From: Galbibacter sp048266365
GTDB lineage: Bacteria > Bacteroidota > Bacteroidia > Flavobacteriales > Flavobacteriaceae
NCBI RefSeq assembly: GCF_048266365.1
Contig: NZ_JBLWZP010000009.1
Span: forward strand, 1-64,000
Direction of reading: 5' to 3'
Length of the DNA stretch: 64,000 bases
The position numbers were made by a program, and so were the translations under genes. Under the pieces are notes generated by a model that worked only from the letters and a program-made list of their open reading frames with translations, had not been told where the DNA came from and did not search any database. Within the stretch, counting starts at the first letter, position 1. The number at the start of each line of letters is the position of its first letter. This document shows, piece by piece, positions 51,847 to 60,198 of this stretch.

Positions 51847-53325
51847 ATGGCGTCGCATTACGAAGCACCTATACGTGAACCCTTAGTAGCTGGAGAGAAA
51901 TCTTACCATGATGTTACTGTAGACATAGCCGCCCCAGTAGAGGGAAGAGCAAATAAATTATGGTGGATTGCTTTTTCAATCGCCTTAGTTGCCTTTCTTT
52001 GGGGAATCGGTTGTATTATTTATACCATTTCAACTGGTATCGGAGTTTGGGGTTTAAATAAAACTGTTGGATGGGCCTGGGATATTACCAACTTCGTTTG
52101 GTGGGTAGGTATCGGTCACGCCGGTACACTGATCTCAGCTGTACTTTTATTATTTCGTCAGAAATGGAGAATGGCGGTAAACCGTTCGGCAGAGGCTATG
52201 ACCATTTTCTCGGTTGTCCAAGCAGGATTGTTTCCACTTATTCACATGGGTCGTCCATGGTTGGCATATTGGGTACTTCCAATACCAAACCAGTTTGGTT
52301 CATTATGGGTAAACTTTAACTCCCCATTATTATGGGACGTTTTTGCAATCTCAACTTACCTTTCTGTTTCTTTGGTTTTCTGGTGGACTGGACTATTGCC
52401 TGACTTTGCCATGTTACGTGACAGAGCAGTGAAACCTTTCCAAAAGAAAATATACAGTTTACTTAGTTTTGGTTGGACAGGACGTGCTAAAGACTGGCAA
52501 CGTTTTGAAGAAGTTTCCTTGGTTTTGGCTGGTTTGGCTACTCCATTGGTGCTTTCAGTACACACCATTGTATCTTTTGACTTTGCTACTTCAGTAGTTG
52601 CAGGATGGCACAGTACCATTTATCCTCCTTATTTCGTTGCGGGAGCGATTTTCTCTGGGTTCGCCATGGTATTGACACTGCTGATCATCATGCGTAAAGT
52701 ATCTAATTTAGAAGCTTATATCACTAGAGTACACATCGAGTATATGAATAAAGTTATTCTACTTACCGGTGGTATTGTAAGTGTTGCTTATATCACAGAG
52801 TTTTTCATTGCTTGGTATTCAGGTACGAACTATGAAGATTATACGTACCTTTCCATTGGAGCTGCTACAGGTCCTTACTGGTGGGCATTTTGGGCACTGA
52901 TTATCTGTAACTTTATCGTGCCACAAACGCTGTGGGTTAAAAAATTAAGAAGGAATTTCACATGGTCTTTCATTGTTTCGATTGTGATTAACATAGGAAT
53001 GTGGTTTGAACGTTTCGACATTATCGTAATCAACTTGAGTAAAGGACACCTTCCTTCGTCATGGGCTATGTTCTCACCAACATTTGTAGATGTTGGTATT
53101 TATCTTGGAACGATAGGATTTTTCTTTGTGTTGTTCCTTTTGTATGCTAGAACATTCCCAGTGATTGCACAGGCTGAAATTAAAACAATATTAAAATCTT
53201 CAGGAGAGCGTTACAAACGTATTCGCGACGTTGAGGGTAAATCAATTGCAGGAGCTGCTGTTGACGTACGTACTTCAAATTACTCAAGTACAGATACGAA
53301 CAGTTCAGATCAAGCAACCAAATAA
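51847..53325 (+). CDS. actC: Alternative complex III membrane subunit ActC (NrfD-like)
   Basis: A 492-residue NrfD/PsrC-type integral membrane protein with about ten helices. It is expected to hold the menaquinol-oxidation site at the outer side and to couple with ActB. Typical stretches are WDITNFVWWVGIGHAGTLISAVLLLFRQKWR, FPLIHMGRPW and WHSTIYPPYFVAGAIFSG. The N-terminus MASHYEAPIREPLV is that of flavobacterial ActC. It is 35 bases after actB and 14 before actD. Confidence 0.96.
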   Translation: MASHYEAPIREPLVAGEKSYHDVTVDIAAPVEGRANKLWWIAFSIALVAFLWGIGCIIYTISTGIGVWGLNKTVGWAWDITNFVWWVGIGHAGTLISAVLLLFRQKWRMAVNRSAEAMTIFSVVQAGLFPLIHMGRPWLAYWVLPIPNQFGSLWVNFNSPLLWDVFAISTYLSVSLVFWWTGLLPDFAMLRDRAVKPFQKKIYSLLSFGWTGRAKDWQRFEEVSLVLAGLATPLVLSVHTIVSFDFATSVVAGWHSTIYPPYFVAGAIFSGFAMVLTLLIIMRKVSNLEAYITRVHIEYMNKVILLTGGIVSVAYITEFFIAWYSGTNYEDYTYLSIGAATGPYWWAFWALIICNFIVPQTLWVKKLRRNFTWSFIVSIVINIGMWFERFDIIVINLSKGHLPSSWAMFSPTFVDVGIYLGTIGFFFVLFLLYARTFPVIAQAEIKTILKSSGERYKRIRDVEGKSIAGAAVDVRTSNYSSTDTNSSDQATK

Positions 53326-53339
53326 AATAACGTAAATCG

Positions 53340-53864
53340 ATGGCTTCAAAAGTTATACAGGCACTATACAATGATGACGACATTTTAATGTCTGCTGTAA
53401 AGCGTGTTAGAGATGCGCATCATCATATTGATGAAGTTTATACCCCTTTTCCAGTCCATGGGTTGGATAAAGCTATGGGTCTAGCTCCTACAAGAATTGC
53501 AATTACTTCTTTCTTGTATGGTTGTGTTGGATTGACAGTAGCAATTGCCATGATGAATTTCATCATGATAGACGATTGGCCTCAAAATATTGGTGGTAAA
53601 CCAAGCTTTAGTTTCATAGAAAACTCTCCAGCTTTTATTCCAATTATGTTTGAGATGACCGTGTTTTTTGCTGCTCACTTAATGGTTATTACTTTTTATA
53701 TGAGAAGTAAGTTGTGGCCATTTAAAGAGGCTGAAAATCCAGATGTTCGAACTACGGATGACCATTTTATGATGGAAATAGTTTTAAATAATAATGAAGA
53801 GGAACTAACCAAACTTCTAGTTGATACTGGAGCAGTAGAGGTTAAAGTTTCAGAAAAGCATTAA
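53340..53864 (+). CDS. actD: Alternative complex III subunit ActD (DUF3341)
   Basis: A 174-residue subunit of the DUF3341 family with two membrane helices (about 60-80 and 97-118) and cytoplasmic ends. Conserved features are VYTPFPVHGLDKAMGL before helix 1, and TDDHFMMEI near the C-terminus. It has no cofactor motif and helps assemble the ActC/ActB side of the complex. It lies between actC (14 bases) and actE (9 bases). Confidence 0.95.
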   Translation: MASKVIQALYNDDDILMSAVKRVRDAHHHIDEVYTPFPVHGLDKAMGLAPTRIAITSFLYGCVGLTVAIAMMNFIMIDDWPQNIGGKPSFSFIENSPAFIPIMFEMTVFFAAHLMVITFYMRSKLWPFKEAENPDVRTTDDHFMMEIVLNNNEEELTKLLVDTGAVEVKVSEKH

Positions 53865-53873
53865 TCATACGAA

Positions 53874-54464
53874 ATGAAAGTTTTTGGAAAAATAGGGATG
53901 GTACTTGGAGTTGCAGCAATAGTTGCCTCATGCCACGATAAAAGGAGTCCAAATTATCAATTTATGCCAGATATGTACGAGCCTATAAGTTACGAGACTT
54001 ATCAGGAATCAAGTGCGTTTAGAAATGGTATAGTAGCACAATTACCGGTTGATGGTACTGTTGCTAGGGGACATATGCCTTATGAGTACCCAAATACCTT
54101 AGAAGGTTATGCAGCAGCTAAAGCAAATTTGAAAAATCCAACTCCTATTGGGGAGTATAGAAATGCTGATTCCACCTTTACAGATGACTATTTGAATGAA
54201 GGGAAACAGTTATATGGTATCTACTGTGCCGTATGCCATGGTGACAAAGGAGACGGACAAGGTATCCTAGTAGAACGTGAAAAATTGTTGGGTATTCCAA
54301 GTTATGACGACTCTGGTCGTGCGATTACTGAAGGAAGTATCTATCACGTAATACGCTATGGGTTGAACGCTATGGGTTCATATGCGAACCAAGTTAATGA
54401 GGAAGAACGTTGGAAGGTTGTCGAATATGTATTGACCTTAAAGCAGGATTTAGAGAATAAATAA
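53874..54464 (+). CDS. actE: Alternative complex III cytochrome c lipoprotein ActE
   Basis: A 196-residue lipoprotein with Cys20 in the lipobox VASC. It carries one c-type haem motif, CAVCHG (Cys118 to His122), preceded by GKQLYGIYC. The likely axial Met is in NAMGSY, about 50 residues later. It forms the monohaem subunit next to ActA and passes electrons on to the oxidase. Its position and spacing in the operon are standard. Confidence 0.95.
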   Translation: MKVFGKIGMVLGVAAIVASCHDKRSPNYQFMPDMYEPISYETYQESSAFRNGIVAQLPVDGTVARGHMPYEYPNTLEGYAAAKANLKNPTPIGEYRNADSTFTDDYLNEGKQLYGIYCAVCHGDKGDGQGILVEREKLLGIPSYDDSGRAITEGSIYHVIRYGLNAMGSYANQVNEEERWKVVEYVLTLKQDLENK

Positions 54465-54498
54465 CTAAAATCAACTATCAAAAAGAAGATTCAAGGAT

Positions 54499-55824
54499 AT
54501 GTATACGTTTTCAAATAGATTAAGAATAACATCTTTCATTTTAATGATAGTTGGTGTTCTTGGGATAGGATATGGTTTTTTAAGCGCTCCTTCTACGATT
54601 GAAGAGGCTAAGGCCATTGTGGCATCCACGGAAGCACACCACGGTGGTGGGCATGAGGAAGCTCAGGCTGCCACTCATCACGAAAATACTACAGCACAAA
54701 GTGAGGCACATGCAGAACATGATGCTCATACGCTAAGTAAATTACAAAATAGGCCATGGTCTGCGTTCTTAATCGCTGCCTTCTTTTTCTTTATGTTGTC
54801 CTTAGGAGCCTTGGTGTTCTATGCTGTACAACATGTATCCTCCGCAGGTTGGTCGCCAGTTTTATTCCGTATTATGGAAGGGGTTACGGCCTATATGGTA
54901 CCAGGCGCAATTATCTTATATGTATTTTACATATTGACTGCCGGTTTCCAAATGAACCATTTGTATATTTGGATGGATCCGGATATCATGGCCCATGATA
55001 AGATTCTTCAGTTAAAATCAGGATACCTTAATGTACCATTTTTCTTAATTAGATCATTATTGTTCTTAGGAGGTTGGTGTTTCTATAGATATTATGTTGT
55101 TAAACAGTCAAGACTACAAGACGAGGCTGAAGACTACACTCCTTATAAAAAGATATTCAAATCATCAGTTTTTTTCTTGTTATTTTTCTTTGTAACAGAA
55201 GCGTTGATGGCTTGGGACTGGTTTATGGGTCTAGAACCACACTGGTATAGTACATTATTTGCTTGGTACATCTTTGCGAGTATGTTCGTTTCCGGTGTAA
55301 CTGTAATTGCAATGGTTTTAGTGTATCTGAAATCTAAAGGTATAGTAGACTTTATTAACGATAGTCACTTACATGACTTGGCCAAGTATATTTTCGGATT
55401 GAGTATTTTCTGGTCATATCTGTGGTTTGGTCAATTTATGTTGATCTGGTATGCAAACATCCCTGAGGAGTCCGCATACTTTATGACTCGAGTTGAGCAC
55501 TACAATATTGTGTTTTTTGGAATGCTGGTATTTAACTTTGTATTCCCTTTCCTTATACTGATGAATACTGATTTCAAACGTAAGGGATGGTTTGTAATGA
55601 TTGCTGGAGTGTTTGTCCTAATTGGACATTATATGGATGTGTTCCAATGGGTGATGCCTTCTACAGTTGGCGAGCTATGGAGCTTCGGTATTCCAGAGAT
55701 CTCAAGTGTATTGTTCTTCTTAGGATTATTCATATATGTTGTGTTTAATGCTATCGCGAAGACGCCATCATTACTAGCCAAAAGGAACCCATATATTGAA
55801 GAAAGTAAACACTTTCATTATTAA
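54499..55824 (+). CDS. actF: Alternative complex III membrane subunit ActF
   Basis: A 441-residue NrfD-like membrane protein, paralogous to ActC, with about ten helices. The segment after the first helix is unusually rich in His and Glu (about 45-80), then QNRPWSAFLIAAFFFFMLSLGAL begins the core. Other landmarks are MAWDWFMGLEPHWYSTLFAWYIFAS and FGQFMLIWYANIPEE. It is the second large membrane subunit, possibly part of a proton path. It precedes coxB by 32 bases. Confidence 0.95.
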   Translation: MYTFSNRLRITSFILMIVGVLGIGYGFLSAPSTIEEAKAIVASTEAHHGGGHEEAQAATHHENTTAQSEAHAEHDAHTLSKLQNRPWSAFLIAAFFFFMLSLGALVFYAVQHVSSAGWSPVLFRIMEGVTAYMVPGAIILYVFYILTAGFQMNHLYIWMDPDIMAHDKILQLKSGYLNVPFFLIRSLLFLGGWCFYRYYVVKQSRLQDEAEDYTPYKKIFKSSVFFLLFFFVTEALMAWDWFMGLEPHWYSTLFAWYIFASMFVSGVTVIAMVLVYLKSKGIVDFINDSHLHDLAKYIFGLSIFWSYLWFGQFMLIWYANIPEESAYFMTRVEHYNIVFFGMLVFNFVFPFLILMNTDFKRKGWFVMIAGVFVLIGHYMDVFQWVMPSTVGELWSFGIPEISSVLFFLGLFIYVVFNAIAKTPSLLAKRNPYIEESKHFHY

Positions 55825-55856
55825 TTGAATAATAAATAGTAAACAGGATATATACG

Positions 55857-56924
55857 ATGACTGCTGTATTAATAATAATTGTTCTTCTACTTGTTGCCAT
55901 TGCGATTTGGCAGATGACAAAGATTTTTGAATTGTCTCAGGTTAATGCTGATAATTCACAAATAGCCAATGATAAGGATAACAAGGTTAACGGGTATTTA
56001 ATGTTTGCTTTCATGGTTTTCATCTACCTATTAACCATATATTGTTTTTGGGAGTGGGGAGGTGTATTACTTGGAATTCCAGCATCTGAGCATGGGGAAC
56101 AAATAGATAATTTGATGTTTATTTCCATGGCTCTTATCTTTACGGTACAATTTATCACGCAGTTTTTACTGCACTACTTTGCCTATAAGTACCGAGGGGA
56201 GAAAGGAAAAAAAGCACTTTTTTATGCTGATAATGACAGATTAGAATTCATCTGGACCATAATTCCAGTAATTACCTTGGCTGGATTAATTCTTTATGGT
56301 CTTTTCACTTGGACTTCAGTTATGAATGTTGACGAAGAAGAGGGAGATCCTCTTATTATTGAGCTTTATGCTCAGCAGTTTAACTGGAAAGCTCGTTACG
56401 CCGGAAATGACAATGTATTAGGAAGTGCGAATGTTCGTTTGATTGATATTGACAAAAATAACATGTTAGGAGTCGATGAATCTGATCCTTATGCTGATGA
56501 TGATGTTGTATCACAAACAGAAATTCACTTGCCTGTGGGACGAAAAGTGATCTTCAAAATGCGTTCTCAAGACGTTTTACACTCGGCTTATATGCCTCAC
56601 TTTAGAGCACAGATGAATGTTGTTCCTGGGATGATTACCCAATTTGCTTTTACACCTTCTGTAACTACAGCAGACATGAGAATGGATCCTGATATGGTTG
56701 AGAAAGTTAGTCATATTAATCAAATAAGGGCTGACAAAAAAGCGGACGGCGAAGTAGATAATGTTGATCATTGGGAATTTGACTATATCCTTTTATGTAA
56801 CAAAATTTGTGGATCTTCTCACTATAACATGCAAATGAAAATTATAGTTGAGACACAAGAAGAATTTGACGCCTGGATTAAGCAGCAAGATACATTTAAA
56901 CAACAAATGGCTGCTGCCCAGTAA
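55857..56924 (+). CDS. coxB: Cytochrome c oxidase subunit II
   Basis: A 355-residue subunit with the CuA centre that takes electrons from alternative complex III. It has three N-terminal hydrophobic segments (about 1-18, 43-62 and 84-105) and one near 130-150, then the cupredoxin domain. CuA ligands are in place: His in DVLHSAYMPHF, and CNKICGSSHYNM with Cys314, Cys318, His322 and Met325. No fused cytochrome c is present, so ActA or ActE must donate directly. The extra N-terminal helices are typical of flavobacterial enzymes. Confidence 0.96.
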   Translation: MTAVLIIIVLLLVAIAIWQMTKIFELSQVNADNSQIANDKDNKVNGYLMFAFMVFIYLLTIYCFWEWGGVLLGIPASEHGEQIDNLMFISMALIFTVQFITQFLLHYFAYKYRGEKGKKALFYADNDRLEFIWTIIPVITLAGLILYGLFTWTSVMNVDEEEGDPLIIELYAQQFNWKARYAGNDNVLGSANVRLIDIDKNNMLGVDESDPYADDDVVSQTEIHLPVGRKVIFKMRSQDVLHSAYMPHFRAQMNVVPGMITQFAFTPSVTTADMRMDPDMVEKVSHINQIRADKKADGEVDNVDHWEFDYILLCNKICGSSHYNMQMKIIVETQEEFDAWIKQQDTFKQQMAAAQ

Positions 56925-56969
56925 TTGGTAATAATAATATATATAAAATAGTTTTAAAGGAGAAAGATT

Positions 56970-58787
56970 ATGTCAGCAACATCACAAGCGCATATGGAAG
57001 ATCACGCACATGATCATGGTCATCATAAACAGAGCTTTATAACAAAGTATATCTTTAGCATGGATCATAAGATGATCTCTAAGCAATATTTGATTACTAT
57101 GTTGTTTATGGGGGTTATCGGGATTATGATGTCGGTTCTTTTTAGAATGCAGATTGCATGGCCTGGAGAGTCATTTAAAATATTCGAAATTTTGCTTGGG
57201 AAATGGGCGCCTGAAGGCGTAATGGATCCTAATATATATTTGGCACTTGTAACGATACACGGTACCATCATGGTATTCTTCGTTTTGACTCAAGGACTAA
57301 GTGGTACTTTCAGTAACTTATTGATACCGCTTCAAATCGGTGCACGTGACATGGCATCTGGTTTTATGAACATGGTGTCTTACTGGTTGTTCTTTATATC
57401 AGCAGTAATCATGCTTCTTTCACTTTTTGTAGAAGCTGGACCTGCAGCTGCAGGATGGACCATTTATCCTCCACTTAGTGCATTACCACAAGCTCAAGGA
57501 GGTTCAGGGACAGGGATGACAATGTGGTTGATCTCTATGGGTATCTTTATTGCCTCTTCTTTACTTGGGTCATTGAACTACGTAGTTACAGTATTGAACT
57601 TACGTACAAAAGGAATGTCAATGACAAGATTACCTTTAACTGTTTGGGCGTTCTTCGTTACTGCAATTATCGGTATTGTATCTTTCCCAGTATTATTGGC
57701 AGCTGCCTTACTATTAATCATGGACCGTAGTTTTGGAACTTCTTTCTTCTTGTCGGATATCTTTATTCAAGGCGAAGTTTTACACTATCAAGGTGGTTCA
57801 CCAGTACTCTTTGAACACTTGTTCTGGTTCCTAGGTCACCCAGAGGTATATATCGTTATTTTACCTGCAATGGGTATTGTATCGGAAGTTTTGTCTACCA
57901 ACTCTAGAAAACCAATTTTTGGATATAGAGCGATGGTAGCATCTATATTAGCTATTGGATTCTTATCAACTATTGTTTGGGGACACCACATGTTCGTATC
58001 TGGAATGAACCCATTCCTAGGATCTGTGTTTACTTTCACAACGCTGTTGATTGCAATTCCTTCAGCGGTTAAAGCATTTAACTGGATTACTACCATTTGG
58101 AAGGGTAACCTTCAAATGAACGTAGCCATGTTGTGGTCTATTGGTTTCGTTTCTACATTCATCACCGGAGGTTTAACTGGGATAATTCTCGGAGATAGTG
58201 CCTTGGATATTAATGTTCACGATACATATTTCGTTATTGCTCACTTCCACCTTGTAATGGGTATATCTGCAGTATACGGTATGTTAGCTGGTATCTATCA
58301 TTGGTATCCTAAAATGTTTGGAACAATGATGAATAAGAACTTAGGTTACATCCACTTCTGGATTACCGCAATCTGTTCTTATGGGGTATTCTTCCCAATG
58401 CACTTTGTCGGAATGGCAGGTGTGCCAAGAAGATACTATACCAATACAGCATTCCCTATGTTTGATGACTTAACTGACATTCAAATTGTGATGACTGTAT
58501 TTGCAATTATCGCTGCACTTGTTCAAGTCGTATTCTTGTATAACTTCTTCCACAGTATATTCTATGGTAAGAAAGCTACTCAAAACCCATGGAATGCAAC
58601 AACGCTTGAATGGACTACTCCAGTAGAGCACATCCACGGAAATTGGCCAGGTGCGATTCCTGAAGTTCACAGATGGCCTTATGATTACAGTAAGGTTAAT
58701 GAGGATGGTGAATATGTGCTACCAGGTCAAGATTTTGTTCCTCAACACATTCCTCTACAGGAAAATGAGGACGAATTTAATCACTAA
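56970..58787 (+). CDS. coxA: Cytochrome c oxidase subunit I
   Basis: The 605-residue catalytic subunit, with twelve helices holding haem a and the haem a3-CuB centre. Ligand motifs are TIHGTIMVFF (haem a), FLGHPEVYIVILPAMG (CuB His, cross-linked Tyr and the A-type Glu), WGHHMF (CuB), and VHDTYFVIAHFHLVMG (haem a3 and a). The GHPEVY motif with Glu marks an A1-type haem-copper oxidase. A good Shine-Dalgarno sequence (AAAGGAG) precedes the ATG, rare in this window. No subunit III gene follows. Confidence 0.97.
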   Translation: MSATSQAHMEDHAHDHGHHKQSFITKYIFSMDHKMISKQYLITMLFMGVIGIMMSVLFRMQIAWPGESFKIFEILLGKWAPEGVMDPNIYLALVTIHGTIMVFFVLTQGLSGTFSNLLIPLQIGARDMASGFMNMVSYWLFFISAVIMLLSLFVEAGPAAAGWTIYPPLSALPQAQGGSGTGMTMWLISMGIFIASSLLGSLNYVVTVLNLRTKGMSMTRLPLTVWAFFVTAIIGIVSFPVLLAAALLLIMDRSFGTSFFLSDIFIQGEVLHYQGGSPVLFEHLFWFLGHPEVYIVILPAMGIVSEVLSTNSRKPIFGYRAMVASILAIGFLSTIVWGHHMFVSGMNPFLGSVFTFTTLLIAIPSAVKAFNWITTIWKGNLQMNVAMLWSIGFVSTFITGGLTGIILGDSALDINVHDTYFVIAHFHLVMGISAVYGMLAGIYHWYPKMFGTMMNKNLGYIHFWITAICSYGVFFPMHFVGMAGVPRRYYTNTAFPMFDDLTDIQIVMTVFAIIAALVQVVFLYNFFHSIFYGKKATQNPWNATTLEWTTPVEHIHGNWPGAIPEVHRWPYDYSKVNEDGEYVLPGQDFVPQHIPLQENEDEFNH

Positions 58788-58815
58788 ATTATATTCAAAA
58801 GACTGTCATATAGTT

Positions 58816-58840
58816 AAAGCCATCTTCGGATGGCTTTTTT
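58816..58840 (+). terminator. Terminator of the act-cox operon
   Basis: AAAGCCATC (58816-58824) and GATGGCTTT (58829-58837) form nine pairs around a TTCG loop; the T run continues to 58840. Confidence 0.93.
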
Positions 58841-59066
58841 AGGTTATAGGGATGTGTCGGTTACTTTGGATAAGGTCCTGTAATTGGCTTTAAAAGGCCC
58901 TAAATGGTATTGACATGAGACCCTTGAGAGGGGCTTCAGTTTTCAATATTGGTTATTCAAATAGGGATCTGTTTTTATGGTGCATATAGGTTGTTTGGAA
59001 TTCTTCAAAATATTCCCAATTTAGATTGGTGTATTTAAGTATTTTGGTTTTCATAACCTATAGTAA
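58841..59066. other. Intergenic region without visible gene
   Basis: All frames are broken by stops. I see no promoter pair, hairpin or repeat with confidence. The region may hold the lost 5' end of the adjacent gene remnant. Confidence 0.4.
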
Positions 59067-59534
59067 ATCACGCATTATTATATACTTTGGCATAAGTATC
59101 TTTACCTCTTTTTTTTCATGGATCTTCCAAATGCTTTTCTATCTACCCATATAAAACACTGAATTCCACCACTGGAGATTGTTGGACATCAACTTTATTA
59201 AAATTGAAAATCTCAATGGTTATATCGGACTCCATTTTCTTAAATGGATTGTCAAAATACCTTCATTAAGCAATTTAACCCTAGGCCAAACCTTAAGTTA
59301 GAACGAAGAATTCAAGTTAGTGATTTTCAAAACTTGAGTAGTGAAATGATATCAGCCGAAATTAGCCACCTTATTGCATATGTTCTAATTTGCTTTGTGG
59401 TTTTGGTGCTAGGCCTCGGCTATAGTCACGGCTTTGGGATTACGATAATGTTAGTGAATGTATTTATTAATTTATACCTTTCATTCTTACAGCAGCAGAA
59501 CATAAGACAAAAGGATCGATTCCTAAAGAAGTAA
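59067..59534 (+). pseudogene. Frameshifted remnant of a small membrane-protein gene
   Basis: The last 90 codons are open and read as a good membrane protein end (FIKQFNPRPNLKLERR, SAEISHLIAYVLICFVVLVL, NLYLSFLQQQN). Upstream sequence continues the same protein in two other frames: 59161-59256 gives LLDINFIKIENLNGYIGLHF then LKWIVK, and 59067-59159 gives HKYLYLFFFMDLPNAFLSTHIKH. One extra base near 59160 and one lost A in the A-run 59254-59257 would restore a single frame. The FNP and AEISH pattern recalls CrtO-type (glycosyl-diaponeurosporenoate) acyltransferase-like proteins, from memory only. An ATG at 59244 could still give a 96-residue fragment. Confidence 0.6.
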
Positions 59535-59574
59535 CATGTTGTAGCTCTAGGGATGAGAAGATTTTAGATGGAGC

Positions 59575-60123
59575 TTATTTCGTGTCTTTTTTTGTACTGT
59601 TATTTTTATCCTGCTTTTTAAGAAACTCCTCAAACAACTTACTCTTAAGTTGCTCAGCTAGCTGTAATCGCAGGGCGTTGTAGGAGTTCAATACACGTGA
59701 TCTTGAGACCTCTATGGAGTCGATAACAGCATTTTCTTCTAGACGATTCATGAGTTGTTTAGAATAGGTATTTAGGACCAATACTCGACTGTTTACCGCT
59801 GGTTTATCAAATTTTTGCGGTATTAAGGAATCTTTTGCGAGTTCATTGTTAAGTCTGGAGAATTCTTCTGCAAAGTATGTCAAATCTCCGTGATCCTGTC
59901 TTTGGAATCGCTCCATAAGGATACTCAGTTCTCTAAATTTTTTCCATTCGCTGATAGTGTTCATTTTCTCTTGACTGATGGAGGCAATAGGGGGAAGGGC
60001 CTTATAACTCACCGCAGTAGAGTCTATCTCAACATCCTGATCTTGTGAGCCTTCTTTATTGTTTCCACAGCCTACTGAGAGTAATAAGCCTGACACTATT
60101 AAAATATATTGAAATCTTTTCAA
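59575..60123 (-). CDS. Lipoprotein of unknown function, TTG start
   Basis: A 182-residue lipoprotein that I cannot assign to a family. Starting at TTG 60123 gives (M)KRFQYILIVSGLLLSVGC, an ideal lipoprotein signal. A longer frame to 60198 exists, but a consensus promoter lies inside it (60147-60177), so the short start is favoured. The mature part is helical and charged (about 45-170), with no membrane helix. It follows the GH43 gene on the same strand but has its own promoter. Function unknown. Confidence 0.75.
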   Translation of the reverse strand: MKRFQYILIVSGLLLSVGCGNNKEGSQDQDVEIDSTAVSYKALPPIASISQEKMNTISEWKKFRELSILMERFQRQDHGDLTYFAEEFSRLNNELAKDSLIPQKFDKPAVNSRVLVLNTYSKQLMNRLEENAVIDSIEVSRSRVLNSYNALRLQLAEQLKSKLFEEFLKKQDKNNSTKKDTK

Positions 60124-60146
60124 CGCAAATGTGTTTACATACACAC

Positions 60147-60177
60147 CAAAGATAAGGAGTCCATTTCCAAATGACAA
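60147..60177 (-). promoter_or_regulatory. Consensus promoter of the TTG-start lipoprotein gene
   Basis: On the minus strand TTG (60177 to 60175) and TATCTTTG (60154 to 60147) are 20 bases apart, both exact. The predicted start is near 60141, giving a leader of about 18 bases. Confidence 0.65.
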
Positions 60178-60198
60178 GGTATTTTTATGGAGCAACAC

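Noticed and set aside
59244..59534. Intact 96-codon gene
   Set aside because: Similarity-like protein pattern continues upstream in other frames, so a damaged longer gene explains it better.
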